The position numbers and the translations under genes were made by a program. The notes under the pieces are model-generated. The model was not told the origin of the DNA, ran no database searches, and worked only from the letters and a program-made list of their open reading frames with translations. Source: Chrysopilus asiliformis (Eukaryota; Arthropoda; Insecta; Diptera; Rhagionidae). Taken from it: a DNA stretch of 64,000 nt. The stretch covers positions 66,686,031-66,750,030 of the forward strand of contig OZ035961.1 of the NCBI GenBank assembly GCA_964034945.1, written 5' to 3'. This document shows, piece after piece, positions 1-10,534 of this stretch (position 1 is its first letter; each line of letters starts with the position of its first letter).

Positions 1-448
1 AATATTGTAAATTTTGGGTGGGCACCCTTGCTTGTGATTAGTTGCTTGTTTTTGTTTTTAAAATAATGCCTTGTAACACCTACTAGAATTAAAGACCATA
101 CATAATGTTATTTGACTGTAGAAACTATAAAAATTGCACTAGGCAAATATTTACAATGTAATAAAAAAGAACACAAGAGAAGCTACAATTGTCAGGAGGC
201 AATCGTTAAATTCTCTATTTCAGAACTCTATCAGAATTTCTTGTCTCACCGGTCTGAGAAATGTAACAAATGTTAGTTCCTCTTAATACGGACATATTTA
301 TAGTTTGAAAGCTAGCAGTCTGTTACCGGAGCCTGTTTCTCTAACTTCCGCACTGGCTAACAAGATTTTTGTGGGTGCAGTGTAAGAATTTGACTTGAGC
401 ATTGCTTAAACCATACAAAAATCCGAAATGCAAACTTTTGGGTAGAAG
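1..448. other. Unassigned AT-rich DNA
   Basis: No open frame, repeat partner or RNA gene could be recognised here. Confidence 0.5.
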
Positions 449-451
449 TTA

Positions 452-1084
452 AGGCTTAACTATAATCGACATAAGAACGCATATGTAAATGTCAAATTCC
501 CAACGAATGTTGACATGCATAGCTGTCAACATAAAAGCTAACCATAATAGGCATAGACTGACATAAGTAAAGTCAAATTCTTCTCGATGGTAATTGACAA
601 AGTTGAAGGAAAAAATGAGTGAATTGAAAAAAATTAAAGAAATATTTGAAATTGTGAAGTGCTTAAAAGAATTAAGTGATCTGAAAGATGAACTGGATGG
701 ATACGGCAGAAAGAATCGTTCATGTGATGTACGAGAAATCAATCGCGACAGGAAAACGCACGGATACTACGTAGTCACCTTCTTAAAAATAAAAAGGCTT
801 GATCCGGATCAATTTTTTATTCATACGAGAATGACCACAAATGTCTTTGACTATCTGTTGTCCTGCTTGAGTCCCTTTTTGGAAAAATTTTAGGTTATGT
901 TCACTATTTACATATGCCAGTTCCATTTGTGTCGAATTATTCATGCTTAACGAATGTTTAACGAAGGTTTGAAAGTGGCAACACTTTGACACATGTCTAT
1001 TGTGGGTAATAACATTGACTTTCTTATTCTGGAAATGACATATGCAGCTACATATGCGTTCTTATGTCAATTATAGTTGAGCCT
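452..1084 (+). mobile_element. PIF/Harbinger-type element, copy 1 (longer form)
   Basis: The left end begins AGGCTTAACTATAATCGACA and the right end is its near-perfect reverse complement (ends ..AGTTGAGCCT). The element is flanked by TTA at 449-451 and 1085-1087, the 3-bp duplication typical of PIF/Harbinger. A shorter relative lies at 34744-35091 with nearly identical outer parts, so the extra middle here (about 541-893) is internal sequence the short copy has lost. That middle contains a transposase-like N-terminal reading frame. Confidence 0.85.
615..893 (+). pseudogene. PIF/Harbinger transposase, N-terminal fragment
   Basis: An ATG at 615 opens a 92-residue frame. The first half is Lys/Glu-rich and probably helical. 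The second half carries the segment FFIHTRMTTNVFDYLLS, which resembles the region before the catalytic core of HARBI1-like nucleases, where a short FF..RM...FD.LL pattern is common. The frame stops there, so the whole DDE catalytic domain is missing and no nuclease can be made. It lies inside the TTA-flanked element, which supports the assignment. Similarity was judged by eye. Confidence 0.6.
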
Positions 1085-1230
1085 TTAGGGTTGCCACAAC
1101 AAATTAAAAAAAAAAACTAGGACTCATGAATGATAACTCTCGAATATAGCGAAACACCGGACACGATGAGAATTGAACTATATAATAGTCTTATATACGG
1201 GCAAACCCAATTTCAGGCAAAACTCGGCAC

Positions 1231-1468
1231 AATAGAAAAACGCACGCTTTAGGATAAACTGTCGGCTTACCGAATTAATGTATGTATAGTGAATTAACGT
1301 ACAAGCAAAAAATGACACCCCCTTCTTTATATTTTCCTTTTAAAATATTGTATTTAGGGAGGGGGTGTGAGGGAAGGCCGGGGAGATTCATTTTTTGTCT
1401 GTACGTTAATTCACAATACATTAATTCGGTGACACGACAGTTTACCCTAGAGCGTGCGTTTTTCTATT
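1231..1468. repeat. Foldback (inverted-repeat) element
   Basis: Two arms of roughly 90 bases, 1231-1325 and 1376-1468, are reverse complements with small mismatches; the outer end is AATAGAAAAACGCACGC. The centre contains a C-rich/G-rich pair (ACACCCCC against GGGGGTGT). No clear target duplication was found. The short frames in it are by-products of the palindrome. Confidence 0.75.
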
Positions 1469-1489
1469 AGGATCAAACTAGTTTAGGTA

Positions 1490-2035
1490 AATTGTCTCCA
1501 AGGAAAGTTTTCGCCCACCAAAATATAACCTGCCCTTGCCATCTCCTGAATCGTTGGAGCAATTTTAACGCAATTTTCGCCACTGGATAAATCGTCACCA
1601 CGCAAACTTTTTGCCTACTAATTCCATCCCTCCCCTTGACTGTGAACAGCTCTTCTGGTGATTCCGAAACAGTTGGAGCAATTTTTACGCGGTTTGCATC
1701 ATTGCATAAATCGTCCCACAAAGGGAGTTTTCGCCTACCAAAATGTACCCTCTCCTTTGCCAGGAAGCAGTCTCTTGCTAGCTCCTGAACCGTATGCGCC
1801 ATTAGGTAGGTATTCCTTTCACCCACCAAAATAATACCAGTCTCCTTGCCTCTAAACCCCTCTCCTGCTATCTTCTGAACTTCAGGCCAATTTTGACTGG
1901 GTTTGCGTCATTGAGTAAATAGTCCCTCAAGGAAAGTTTTCACGCACTAAAATCTACCCTTCCCCTTGCCTGTAAACCCTTCGCCTGCTATATTCTTAAC
2001 CGTTGGAGAAATTTTAAAGCGGGTTTCGCTATTAA
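1490..2035. repeat. Degenerate tandem repeats, about 100-120 bp unit
   Basis: Four to five diverged units recur, each with a variant of GTTTTCGCCTACCAAAAT, then a cytosine-rich stretch with CCTTGCC, then CCTGAACCGTTGGAGCAATT, then a low-complexity junction ending AAATCGTC. The units differ by many substitutions and indels, so this is an old array. It lies just upstream of the gypsy relic and may belong to it. Confidence 0.6.
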
Positions 2036-2373
2036 CTTATAGTACGGGTGACTGCAATTTTGGTAGGAATTCCGTAAGGTCACAGGTGACTGTCGATTCG
2101 ACGACTTTTCAAGTTCATCACTTTACGTAAAGCGATCAACGTGTACTTGATGTAGTCGTTCCCGCAAGTGGTTCACGTATTCATGAGTAATTACGGGTTC
2201 CTCAGCAGCACTGCCCAATTGTATATCGTAAGTCGTGTATCTCTTCCGAAAAGCACTTGCGAACGAGTCTGGCCTGTGGAGTCATGCTTCGCTGTACGAT
2301 ACGCCATAAGGACGAGTGGTATCTGTCGGTCCCAATCTCGTTGGCGTTCCTCCACTACAAATCAGACTAGCGA

Positions 2374-2655
2374 CCGATAGGATTAAGATACGACACGACC
2401 AACAGACCAACACTTTCGGTTTCATCGAGGGGAACTTACTGTAGCTTTATAACCCAAAACGGAGAAAAGAAAAGAGCCCGAAGCTACAACGACATTAGGA
2501 AGGACCCTATAAAGTCATGACCCGCATAAATAGCGTCGTCTACAAAACCCAGCAAGGCACACGAGGAAAGCTCAAGGTCGTTCATATCGATAGACTTGAT
2601 ATGCTGGCGTTGCTAGGGACTAGCATTAATCTAAGGAGGGGCAGCATCGTTAAGA
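2374..2655 (+). pseudogene. Ty3/gypsy polyprotein, integrase C-terminal end
   Basis: One frame reads through DQQTNTFGFIEGN, LYNPKRRKEKSPKLQRH, EGPYKVM and KLKVVHIDRL. This is the conserved tail of Ty3/gypsy (Metaviridae) integrases: the SPKLQR stretch, the GPY/F motif and the KVVH(L/I)DRL motif, in the right order and spacing. Two in-frame TAG codons fall exactly where the family usually has tryptophan (before LYNP and before EGPY), a pattern expected from G-to-A decay. Upstream, about 2100-2370, similar traces appear in other frames, so frameshifts are likely. The catalytic core, reverse transcriptase and gag are absent from the window. Confidence 0.72.
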
Positions 2656-3019
2656 AACACGATTTCCAGCGAAGCGGCAACTCGACTCGTCAGGTGAGCC
2701 AACACAACACTAATATTCAAGAAAAATGGCGACTCAGTAGAACCTTTCTGACAAATGGCCAATATTCTAGGTCACGAGCATTCTCTGAAATGATTGGGAA
2801 ACTTCTACAACTTTCCAGTGCTGCCAGACACCCATATAAATAGTGCCCCAATGTCAACTAGTGACATTCTTAAGTTTGAATCCAAAGCGATCCAATCGAC
2901 TAGAGTACCTCGAGTGAGCGAGTAATTTTACAGTAATAGTGTAGCAGTAAGTGCTAATAGAAATTGCAATTTTGTATTGTAAATTGTTATAAATTGTGAA
3001 TAATTAAATTCTCGTGCTA
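2640..3019 (+). mobile_element. Probable 3' LTR of the gypsy relic
   Basis: Just after the integrase tail is a purine tract (AAGGAGGGG, about 2633-2641) that would suit a polypurine tract. The following segment contains a TATA-like box (CATATAAATAG near 2833) followed by a possible transcription start region. The 3' limit is set by the Helitron starting at 3020. No second LTR is present, so the ends are estimates. Confidence 0.45.
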
Positions 3020-3301
3020 TCTTAATATATAAAATCGTTGGTGCGTATGTTCGTCTGATCATCACGGCTGAACCACTGAAGCTATCCACCTCATATTTAT
3101 ACCATATATTCGAGTGGTGCTCCGATCGGTTTTTGTTTGCCCCGGTAGGTGGCGCTGGGGTCGAGTTCGAATTTCGGAAATTCGTATTTATGGACCGATT
3201 TTGTGCAAATTCACAACATATAACACTTAAATAAAGATTAAAATGTTGATAAAATTTAAACCCGATAGGTGGCGCTGGGGTCGAGATATTAACGAAAATG
3301 T

Positions 3302-3612
3302 ACTCCAATCGGATTTTGATGTATGCGAGTTTTATGTAGAATTATGTGCTAAACAACTTTTGTTCTTGCACTTTTTTGATAAGATGCACCGTTTTCGAGA
3401 GATTCGCAAAAAACGTTTTCGTTCGTATGGGGGGTACCCCCCCTAATGGTCCATTTTTGCCCATTAACGAACTTAGCCTCGCATTTTACGAAAAACGGAT
3501 CTGCGCAAAACGTCAAGTCTCTAGCTCAATCCGTGCGCCTGCAATCCGCGCCACAGACGGACAGACAGACGGACAGACGGACAGACGGACAGACGGACAG
3601 ACGGACAGACGG

Positions 3613-3643
<31 letters not shown>

Positions 3644-3821
3644 GACGGACAGACAGACGGACGGACAGACAGACGGACGGACATGCAAAAATTAATTATC
3701 TTTACCATTCTAAACACACTGGTGTAATTCATTTTTGTGTGTGATGACGGGATCTTGGCGTTACAAACGGTAAGGCAAAGTTAGTATACCATTTGGTATA
3801 CATACCATACGGGTATAAAAA
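3302..3821 (-). mobile_element. mini-me/DINE-like element, copy 1 (3' truncated)
   Basis: It shares with seven other copies the end CCATACGGGTATAAAAA, the GGGGGGTACCCCCC-type palindrome and a GTCY core (CAGACGGA on this strand, 3553-3682). Reading on the minus strand it starts TTTTTATACCCGTATG. The opposite part, with the second subterminal repeat and stem-loop, is missing: homology stops near 3302 inside the Helitron. This copy has one of the longest cores among the eight (about 130 bp). Confidence 0.8.
3553..3682. repeat. GTCY-type microsatellite (GACAGACG/GACGGACA)
   Basis: Imperfect tetranucleotide array of GACA and GACG units inside DINE copy 1. All frames are open across it only because the period is not broken; the resulting Thr/Asp/Arg/Gln-rich peptides are not genes. 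Confidence 0.9.
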
Positions 3822-3857
3822 TATTGTCCACACTTTGGCATTACAATAAATTATTAT

Positions 3858-3880
3858 TTGGTTGGTTGGTTGGTTGGTTT
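3858..3880. repeat. (TTGG)n microsatellite
   Basis: Five to six perfect TTGG units within the Helitron, followed by GTTCACCAGGGAACC, a short interrupted palindrome. Confidence 0.85.
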
Positions 3881-4221
3881 GATAGGAGGGGGGTTCACCA
3901 GGGAACCTGGAAATTATTATTTACTTTATTCTGATTAATAGATGTACAATTTTTAGAGTTTTTGTTGTCAATGCGTTGTTTTTGCCTGTTACCATCCATA
4001 TGTCATCCGACAGTTCACTTTAGCACTTTTTAAAAGCTTCATTTCCTTCTGGGGTATCATCAAAAAATTTTTGATCTATTAATGTCTAAGTATTGATAAA
4101 GATATTAGACGCGCGGCCGTAGGACGCGTATGATCCGTGGCCGAGTTTTGACGGGGGGAGGCCGAAGGCCGACCTGTGGGTGGGGGATGAACCGCGGAGC
4201 GGTTCGGGGCGCAGCCCCTAG

Positions 4222-5440
4222 TATTCTATAAAAATCCAAACGAGCCCATCCGAGTCCGTTACAATATAATATTTAAACTAAAATATACAACAATATACAC
4301 AGACATTTGTAATAAAAAACTCATTTTTTTATCCGAAAATAAATATATATTGAATGGAACCACTTCTTACAAAAATGAAATCTAAATTTTTTCTGCAGCG
4401 AAACTTTTTTGAAAAAATGGATTTTGGTCTGAAATCGTTTCTTATATTAATCTTATAGGGTAAATCCTTCGATGTCAATAAATTTGTTAAAGAGATAAAC
4501 ATACGTCGAATGCACTTACGAGTACTTATTTACCCAACCCTCGTCCCGAAAAAGCCGCCATCAAGTCGTTTCGAATATGATAAATCAATTTCAAGGAATT
4601 GTTAGCAAAAACAACATTGTAATGGCTTTGAATTTGTTTTGATAGAAATACTTAAGAGCACTTGAGCTCGTGGGAAGGCAAAATAATAAAGATACAAGGA
4701 AAAAGAACTTAAAGTAAATTGCTTCTATAAATCCTATCGCTCTTTAGGATCTTTTTTTCTGTTTCTGCAGAAGAATTTCAAATTTTTGGCATTTCATACA
4801 GATTTGAATTCTTATGCCTGTCCTTTTTCTAACAATTGTACATACAGATTATATTGCAAGCGGAAATAAATTTAGAAATTTAAAAAGACTTTTCTTTTTT
4901 GAGCCAAAACCAACGGTATTATGCCTTTCTGCGCATACATTACTATGGCCTTAACATGGAATAAGCCAAGACTTTATGAAACAAAAAGAAAAAAAAAAAC
5001 CCAACATTGTTATTTTCATTGTATTTTGTTTTGTTCTTCTTTATTATAAATATCTAAAGCTTTCATGAGCTCAAAAAAGTTGAATACAACACAAAGCATT
5101 GCCGACGGCAGTTCTTCTATAAAATCATTCCTTATTACTAAGCTTTACAACACGTGGTCAAGCCACGACAACGCGTCGGCTCTCAGACACCCACCACCTA
5201 TTTAGCTGGCTATGATGGCTCCAAAAGCACCACTTAATAAACTTGCCTTTATAACGATGGTTACGCTTGAGCCCTAAGTAGGCAGTTCCCTTGTGGCCAC
5301 ATCAGGATAATATCGAGAAATTTGCATGTACACAGAGTAAAATGTTTTCATCCGTTTCAAAGTCATTTTAATGTGTTCAATTAGATAATACCTTTAAAAT
5401 TCTTAAAATTTGTTTCAATTTGTCGAAAATAAAATAAGGG
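4222..5440. other. Unassigned AT-rich DNA
   Basis: No coding signal or repeat partner was found. A patch at about 5140-5340 is less AT-rich and compositionally different from its surroundings (GGTCAAGCCACGACAACGCG region), but all its frames are broken and I do not recognise it. Confidence 0.4.
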
Positions 5441-5443
5441 ATA

Positions 5444-5736
5444 GACCATCGGCTGGTTTGTTTTTGAACTACGTATAATTCGACATTATCAACAATAACG
5501 CATCGAAATATCGAAAGATTATCGCGAAATAGGACCTCAAATTATCGAAAACATAAGCAATATTGGGCTACGGCAAAGCCAGCCAAGGCAACCATGACTG
5601 AAATTATATTTCATCACTAATCGAAAGATTTACTCTTTTTAAAAGAAGATTTACTCTTCTTAATAAAGCAACAAACTTTGAAAAATATTAAATTTGTTTT
5701 TCACAGCAATTTTAAAAAGAAACCAGCCGACGGCCA
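5444..5736. repeat. Weak inverted-repeat (MITE-like) candidate
   Basis: ATCGGCTGGTTT near 5448 is matched by AAACCAGCCGAC near 5720, with CCA/TGG flanks. The arms are only about 12-16 bases and no target duplication was resolved. Confidence 0.3.
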
Positions 5737-6180
5737 CCATATATAAACAGAAATCCTTCTAACGCAGATTATTTTTCAATTCTAAGATATCTAATTGCTA
5801 CGAAACACGTATCATTACCAAATTGAATGAAATCAAATTAATTTTCCACACTATATATTATCCATGCGTTTGTTACAAAATACCACTTGAGCAAATGTTT
5901 AATACAAAAACTTTTTTTAAACTTTTCATATTAAAATTTGTCCGTGTTCTCAAACACAAAAAATATGTGCGTTTGACCTTCATATGGCCCGAGAAAGGTG
6001 ATAAAATTGAAACAAATTGCATTTAAATTTGAGCCATTTTATTTTTTGTTTTAGAAAGTTATATCATAATTATAAGTTTAACATCTGAAAATAAAAAGAA
6101 ACGTACGTTAGTGGAAAAAAAATCTTAAATGAATCTAACAGGGGTAGGATGAAATTAAAGAAAGATTGATTTAGGTTTTA

Positions 6181-6780
6181 AACATAACGAAAGCTATAAT
6201 TGCCAATCTGGCAATCATTGGAGACCCGTATGGTGATATTCGTATCAAAATTCGAACAGTTGTACCAAAATTCCACTTTGAAGTCAAACTTGCCAATAAC
6301 AATTTTTAAAATTTATTCCAATCGGATTTTGATGTATGGGAGTTTTATGTAGAATCATATCCTAAATAACTTTTGTTCTTGGACTTTTTTGATAAGATGC
6401 ACCGTTTTTGAGATATTCACAAAAACCGTTTTCGTTCGTATGGGGGGTACCCCCCCTAATATTCCATTTTTTGCCCATTAACGAACTTAGCCTCGCATTT
6501 TACGAAAAACGGATCTGCGCAAAATTTCAAGTCTCTAGCTCAATCCGTGCGCCCGCAATCCGCGCCACAGACAGACAGACGGACAGACGGACAGACGGAC
6601 GGACGGACAGACGGACGGACGGACGGACGGACAGACGGACGGACATGGAAAATTCAATTTTTTTTATCATTCTAAACACACTGGTGTAATTCATTTTTGT
6701 ATGTGATGACGGGATCTTGGCGTTACAAACGGTAAGGCAAAGTTAATATACCCTTTGGTTTCACCATACGGGTATAAAAA
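6181..6780 (-). mobile_element. mini-me/DINE-like element, copy 2
   Basis: Complete copy. Minus-strand order: TTTTTATACCCGTATG terminus with subterminal repeat, GTCY core (6568-6643), GGGGGGTACCCCCC palindrome (about 6442-6456), inverted subterminal repeat (ACCCGTATGGTGA at about 6224 on the plus strand), then the stem-loop ATTGCCAATCTGGCAAT (about 6199-6215) and a tail reading TTTTGTTATGTTT-like. Small indels relative to other copies. Confidence 0.88.
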
Positions 6781-7589
6781 GAAATAAAAGATCAAAAAAT
6801 GGTGCTCTATATAATCTCCATAAGGTTGTATAGTCTCCATAGTTCAGATGCCGCAAATGTGAGGTTTCGGCCGTAGTTGACGGGTTGCAATTTTTATCAA
6901 CAAGATGTTTTGAAATTAACCATTGACTGTATCGCATATCATAGGAGAAGGATCCATACCTCGGACCAAAATTTACTTTTCAACCGGTATCGAAATATCT
7001 GATGTGAAACGCACATGACTTTCTTATACAACATCTATGTTTATGCACCATTTAGTGGAATCAAGAACCGTCATTTGATTTAACTAAAAACAAATACAGG
7101 TATTTGATTTAAATGCAACCAAAATGGGTTGGTTTTACTTGCCTGAAAATTAAAATCCCGAAACAAAAATCTCGCCCAAAAAAATCTCGAATAAAATAAT
7201 CTTGAAAAATAAAAACTAGAATGAAAAAATCCCGAATAATATTATTTCTCCAAAAAATACATTATTCGGGATTTTAAAAAATGTGCTCCTGTTATTTTTC
7301 GTAAACAATTGACTTTCGCAAAAGGATTGAGTATACATTTAGGATGTGCAATTAGGAGTCATACTTACTTCATTATTGCTTCGATAATGTCGCTAATTGT
7401 GTCCAATAATTATAAACAGGATACATATTTTAAAAGTTCGCATTATTGGTGATGTGAAGCGCTAAAATGTTTATCGTGCAAATCTCGCGCAATAAGAATT
7501 CCCAAAACTTGAATCTCAAAGCAGAAAAAATGGTAAAGTTAGATCCAAGGAACAAATTTCAGAACCGACAAGCATAGAACAATAGTATA

Positions 7590-7702
7590 TTACGCAACAA
7601 GGGGCGAAAGTCAACGATTTCGAGAGTGTGAAGTTAGCTGCATGAGCGAAGCGAGGGCAGATATCACACGAGTGAAATCGTTGACTCGCCCCGAGTTGCG
7701 TA
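7590..7702. repeat. Small foldback (hairpin MITE)
   Basis: Outer arms TTACGCAACAAGGGGCGAAA.. and ..CGCCCCGAGTTGCGTA plus inner arms TCAACGATTTC/GAAATCGTTGA form a long stem around about 50 bases containing GAGCGAAGCGAGGGC. It sits inside the putative MULE, upstream of its transposase piece. Confidence 0.75.
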
Positions 7703-7896
7703 TACAATTTTTCATAACAAATTCATTGATTGAGATGCCATTCGAGCGCGATTTTGGTATTGGAGAGTAATGCCCCCTGACTTCAGCAGAAGTAAATTTT
7801 TAAAAGAAACAAAACCACTATATTCTATAAATTCGTTTTATTACTAAGAAATGTTGGTCAAAACAGATTTTAATTTTTATATTTCTCTCCTGAAAT

Positions 7897-8530
7897 AAAA
7901 AATCAACATAACAAAAAATGGAAATCGGAATATTATGAAATGTTTTTTGAGATTCATCGAATTGCTTGTCAAAACAATAAAGAGTTGAAACTAAAATACA
8001 TTATATTCGATTCTGAAAATGCCAGTATTTCATCGGCAATGGAATTTTTTCCAAACACGAATTTTAAAGGCTGCGGAAAAATTATTTGGAGGAAAATACA
8101 GAATGCTCTTTTTGTTTTAAGATATGGGACAGACGAAGGTCAGTGAAATGATTCTCTAACTAGCTTGCATACCCGTCGTTGCCGCGTTAAGTTTTTTGTA
8201 TAAATTTTAGAATACGAAGAAAACCGGAAAGAACTTAAAAACTTTTGAGAAAAATCTTATCCTTGTAGGACTCTTCGTTGCGAATTAGTCTATTACCGGA
8301 TTCGTGATCAGCGGCTTCGAAAACCTCAAAACAGTGTGGACGCCTGGCATCGCCGCTTGAATCTCTTGTAGGAAGACCGCATTGTGGAACTTATCGCTTA
8401 ATTTCTATTCTTAGACAAGAACATATAAGTGTGAAAACAAAAATAGAGTGAATTAAAGCAGATGAAAGGAAGAAAACTAAAAATGACTATCTCCGAAAAG
8501 ACAAAAGGATCAAAACAATTTTTCCGACCG
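7897..8530 (+). pseudogene. MULE transposase relic
   Basis: Two separated pieces are recognisable. The first (7897-8146) reads ..EIHRIACQNNKELKLK, YIIFDSENASISSAMEFFPN and FKGCGKIIWRKIQNALF, matching the second catalytic-aspartate region of MULE transposases (F-D-x-E-x-A followed by V/FPN..KGC). The usual histidine of the Cys-His pair is gone. The second (about 8305-8525) reads QNSVDAWHRRLN and, after a stop, RQEHISVKTKIE and KDKRIKT, matching the C-terminal NxxxExWHRxLN and following lysine-rich region of the family. Stops and frameshifts separate them; no active enzyme can be made. Assignment rests on motif order, not on a search. Confidence 0.68.
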
Positions 8531-9146
8531 AAAATGAAACTGATCCTTATTATTTCATAAAAATTTGGCGAAAGTAATATCTTTTTAAAAAAAAAATTTT
8601 TTATCTAATTATTTTTCGTGATAAATTTTGTAAATACAATATAATTCCTTAAAACATTTTTTTAATTTAATTTATAACAGTTTTTCGGAATTTTTGGGTT
8701 TCTGGATTTCTACATTTCAGGATTTGGGTATTCAGTAAAATATATTTCAGGATGTTTGATTTCGAGAATTTTGTGATTTTGTTTTTCCGGATTCGGCCAA
8801 TTTCCGATTTTCGGAATTTTTTATTTCGGTATTATGACCGGGTCCCTCTAAAATTATTTAAATGAAAAGTCGTAAAAACAAAAACCCAATCAGTTAATCT
8901 AATGGCGTTTTCGACTGGCATGCTCTTTTTGCTCTGAAGTTGCTCTAAAGTTGCTCACTCTGAGAACTTGTGTTCGACTGAGATTTTCTGATCGCTCGAA
9001 AAAGAGTTACGTGTTCGAGTGACGAAAGTACTCCGTATGCGAGCACTAAAAGAGCATTTTTCGAGCAATTTTGTGATCTGCCTAATGTAGTCAGATTTGA
9101 GTTGCTCTTTTGATTTGAAGGCTAACAAAATCGTGGCAAATTGAAA

Positions 9147-9245
9147 ATGGAAAATATTCTTGTGTTTGATTTCTTGGATTCTTCTTCATCTAGTGAAGAA
9201 GAATTTCATTTGGTCACAAATATATTAGGACAGTGCCCAGTTTAG
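9147..9245 (+). pseudogene. HARBI1-like transposase N-terminus (outer element)
   Basis: An ATG at 9147 opens a 32-codon frame with FDFLDSSSSSEEEFHLV, the acidic serine-rich start common in insect HARBI1-like transposases. The TAG stop at 9243-9245 is followed in shifted frames by traces such as PKIRY and SLIDAYDAEQ (about 9255-9305), which also suit the family. The rest of the gene has been lost or replaced by the nested element. Degenerate and non-functional. Confidence 0.6.
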
Positions 9246-9572
9246 AGGAAAATCCCAAAATTAGATACTTTCGTGTCATTAATTGACGCGTATGATGCTG
9301 AACAGGTAACACAACATCTTGGTTTCTGTTTCTGTCCAACCTACAAATAATTGGAAAATACTGCTAGTTTTTTTAATGTATTTGATTACGTAAAAACTTA
9401 CAAATTTTATCCATGATTTTCACAAATATTTTCCATTTTCAAAATATTTAAATATCAAAAAATAATTTCTTGCCGGCGAACCATCAAATGTCAATTTTAA
9501 TTTGTTTTTGTTTTATGCTTCTTCTTGTTCTTTGAGAAATGCTCGACTCGCAAGTAGAGGTGCTCGAGATCC

Positions 9573-10534
9573 GTACACCGATTCTGAGCATAATCGATAC
9601 TTATCGCCAGTGGAATGTCGAAAAGAGGGAATTTTTTCAAAGTTAGGAAATTTTCTTGAAGATCCGCAGCGATGAAGAATTTTTTACCTGCCCGATGTGA
9701 ATTTTATAAGTTGCAATGCTAATGGTATGTGTAAAATACATTCTCATTATATTAAATTTGCCATATAGAATTTCTTGACTGAATTTTACCACTTTATCAT
9801 TGGTATTAAGTTTGTACTGAATTTATACTTAATACTATAGCATCAATAAATAATTGAATTGAATTGAATTTATAAGTTGCAAGTGTAATAAATAACCCAA
9901 AAATTCTCGATTTGACAGCCGCAAATGTGAGAGAAGTGGACAACGAAAAGTACCGCGAAAAACTTTAGATAGTGTTTTTAATAATTTACCAAAGACAATG
10001 AATTCCGCAGTATCCGTTTATTATTACCTTAGGAGGAATCAAATGCGAATAATGAGGCGAAATCTAGGGGCGCGTCAGATCCTTATGCGATACTCGAAGA
10101 AAGGTAAAAAAAGCCTAAATTATGTATGTTTAAAAACTTTAAATTTATGTGTTTGTGAGGTTTATAGAAAAAAATGGGCTTCCACAGGCACTAGCAGTGG
10201 AAATCATTGAAATGTTGACTCCGCACATGCCTAATCAAATTTTAATATCGCTTGCTCTTGGTGTTTTGTATTCGCTAAACTTCTACGCAAATGCACTGTT
10301 ATCACTATCTCATAAAGCAAGTGATATCCATTGGAAATGTCGATAAAAACGTTCGAAATGTGGAATAGATTTCCAGACGTCAAACCATTAGTGTTACCCG
10401 AGTGAAGGAAATCGCATTGGAAGTCAAACCTGCATTAGTGTGCTGTATCCACCAACACAATTAAAAGAAAGTTGAATATGTGCACATAACTCGCTTGTCG
10501 ATAGGTATCGACAGTTCCCTCAGAATCCCTATAC
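9573..10534 (+). mobile_element. Nested Harbinger-like element, copy 1
   Basis: This segment is also present, inverted, at 16698-17729 in an unrelated host element, and both copies start and stop at the same bases. The ends read inward GTACACCGATTCTGAG and GTATAGGGATTCTGAG, followed at both ends by a TCGATA-CTATCG type motif. In both insertions TAC (or GTA on the other strand) abuts both ends; this could be a 3-bp target duplication or the first bases of the terminal repeat, and the sequence alone cannot separate the two. It carries a broken HARBI1-like gene. Confidence 0.8.
9995..10340 (+). pseudogene. HARBI1-like transposase fragment (nested element, copy 1)
   Basis: Starts near ATG 9998. 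Recognisable pieces are IMRRNL (about 10051), then after a frameshift and a probable short intron or insertion (about 10104-10160, starting GTAAAA and ending near a TTTGTGAG acceptor-like site) the run RFIEKNGLPQALAVEIIEML followed by TPHMP and SLALGVLYSLNFYANA. The order RRNLRD..DPF, LP..(A)VEII..LTPH, L..LNFYA fits the region between the N-terminal domain and the catalytic core of HARBI1-type nucleases. Comparison with the second copy shows a base lost after RRNL here. No catalytic core remains. Confidence 0.62.

Larger units (their letters stand above)
3020..4221 (+). mobile_element. Helitron
   Basis: The element starts TCTTAATATATAAAATCG directly after A3019 and ends with CTAG directly before T4222, the A^T insertion rule of Helitrons. 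Its last 120 bases are strikingly GC-rich and made of small hairpins (GGCCGAAGGCC, GAACCGCGGAGCGGTTC, GGGGCGCAGCCCC), the last stem ending immediately before CTAG, as expected for a Helitron 3' terminus. It contains two copies of GGTGGCGCTGGGGTCGAG (near 3149 and 3269) and a mini-me/DINE element. No Rep/helicase coding sequence is present, so it is non-autonomous. Confidence 0.7.
7130..8850 (+). mobile_element. Mutator-like (MULE) element remnant, limits uncertain
   Basis: A broken MULE transposase (7897-8530) lies between two unusual flanks. The left flank (7155-7275) is built of repeated AATCCCGAA/AATCTCG phrases; the right flank (8680-8835) is built of repeated TTTTCGGAATTT and TTTCAGGATTT phrases, approximately the reverse complement in style. 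Long, imperfect terminal repeats are common in MULEs, so these may be the two ends. Exact ends and a 9-11 bp duplication were not resolved. Confidence 0.45.

Noticed and set aside
3346..3744. Overlapping frames rich in Asp-Arg-Gln-Thr-Asp-Gly and the antisense Ser-Val-Arg-Pro frames, here and in the other DINE copies
   Set aside because: Products of the GTCY microsatellite and of the repeated DINE sequence in all orientations; copies differ by frameshifts.
4107..4221. Bacterial or organellar insertion, because of high GC and hairpins
   Set aside because: The CTAG-T end next to the last hairpin and the matching A-TC start 1.2 kb away fit a Helitron 3' end better.
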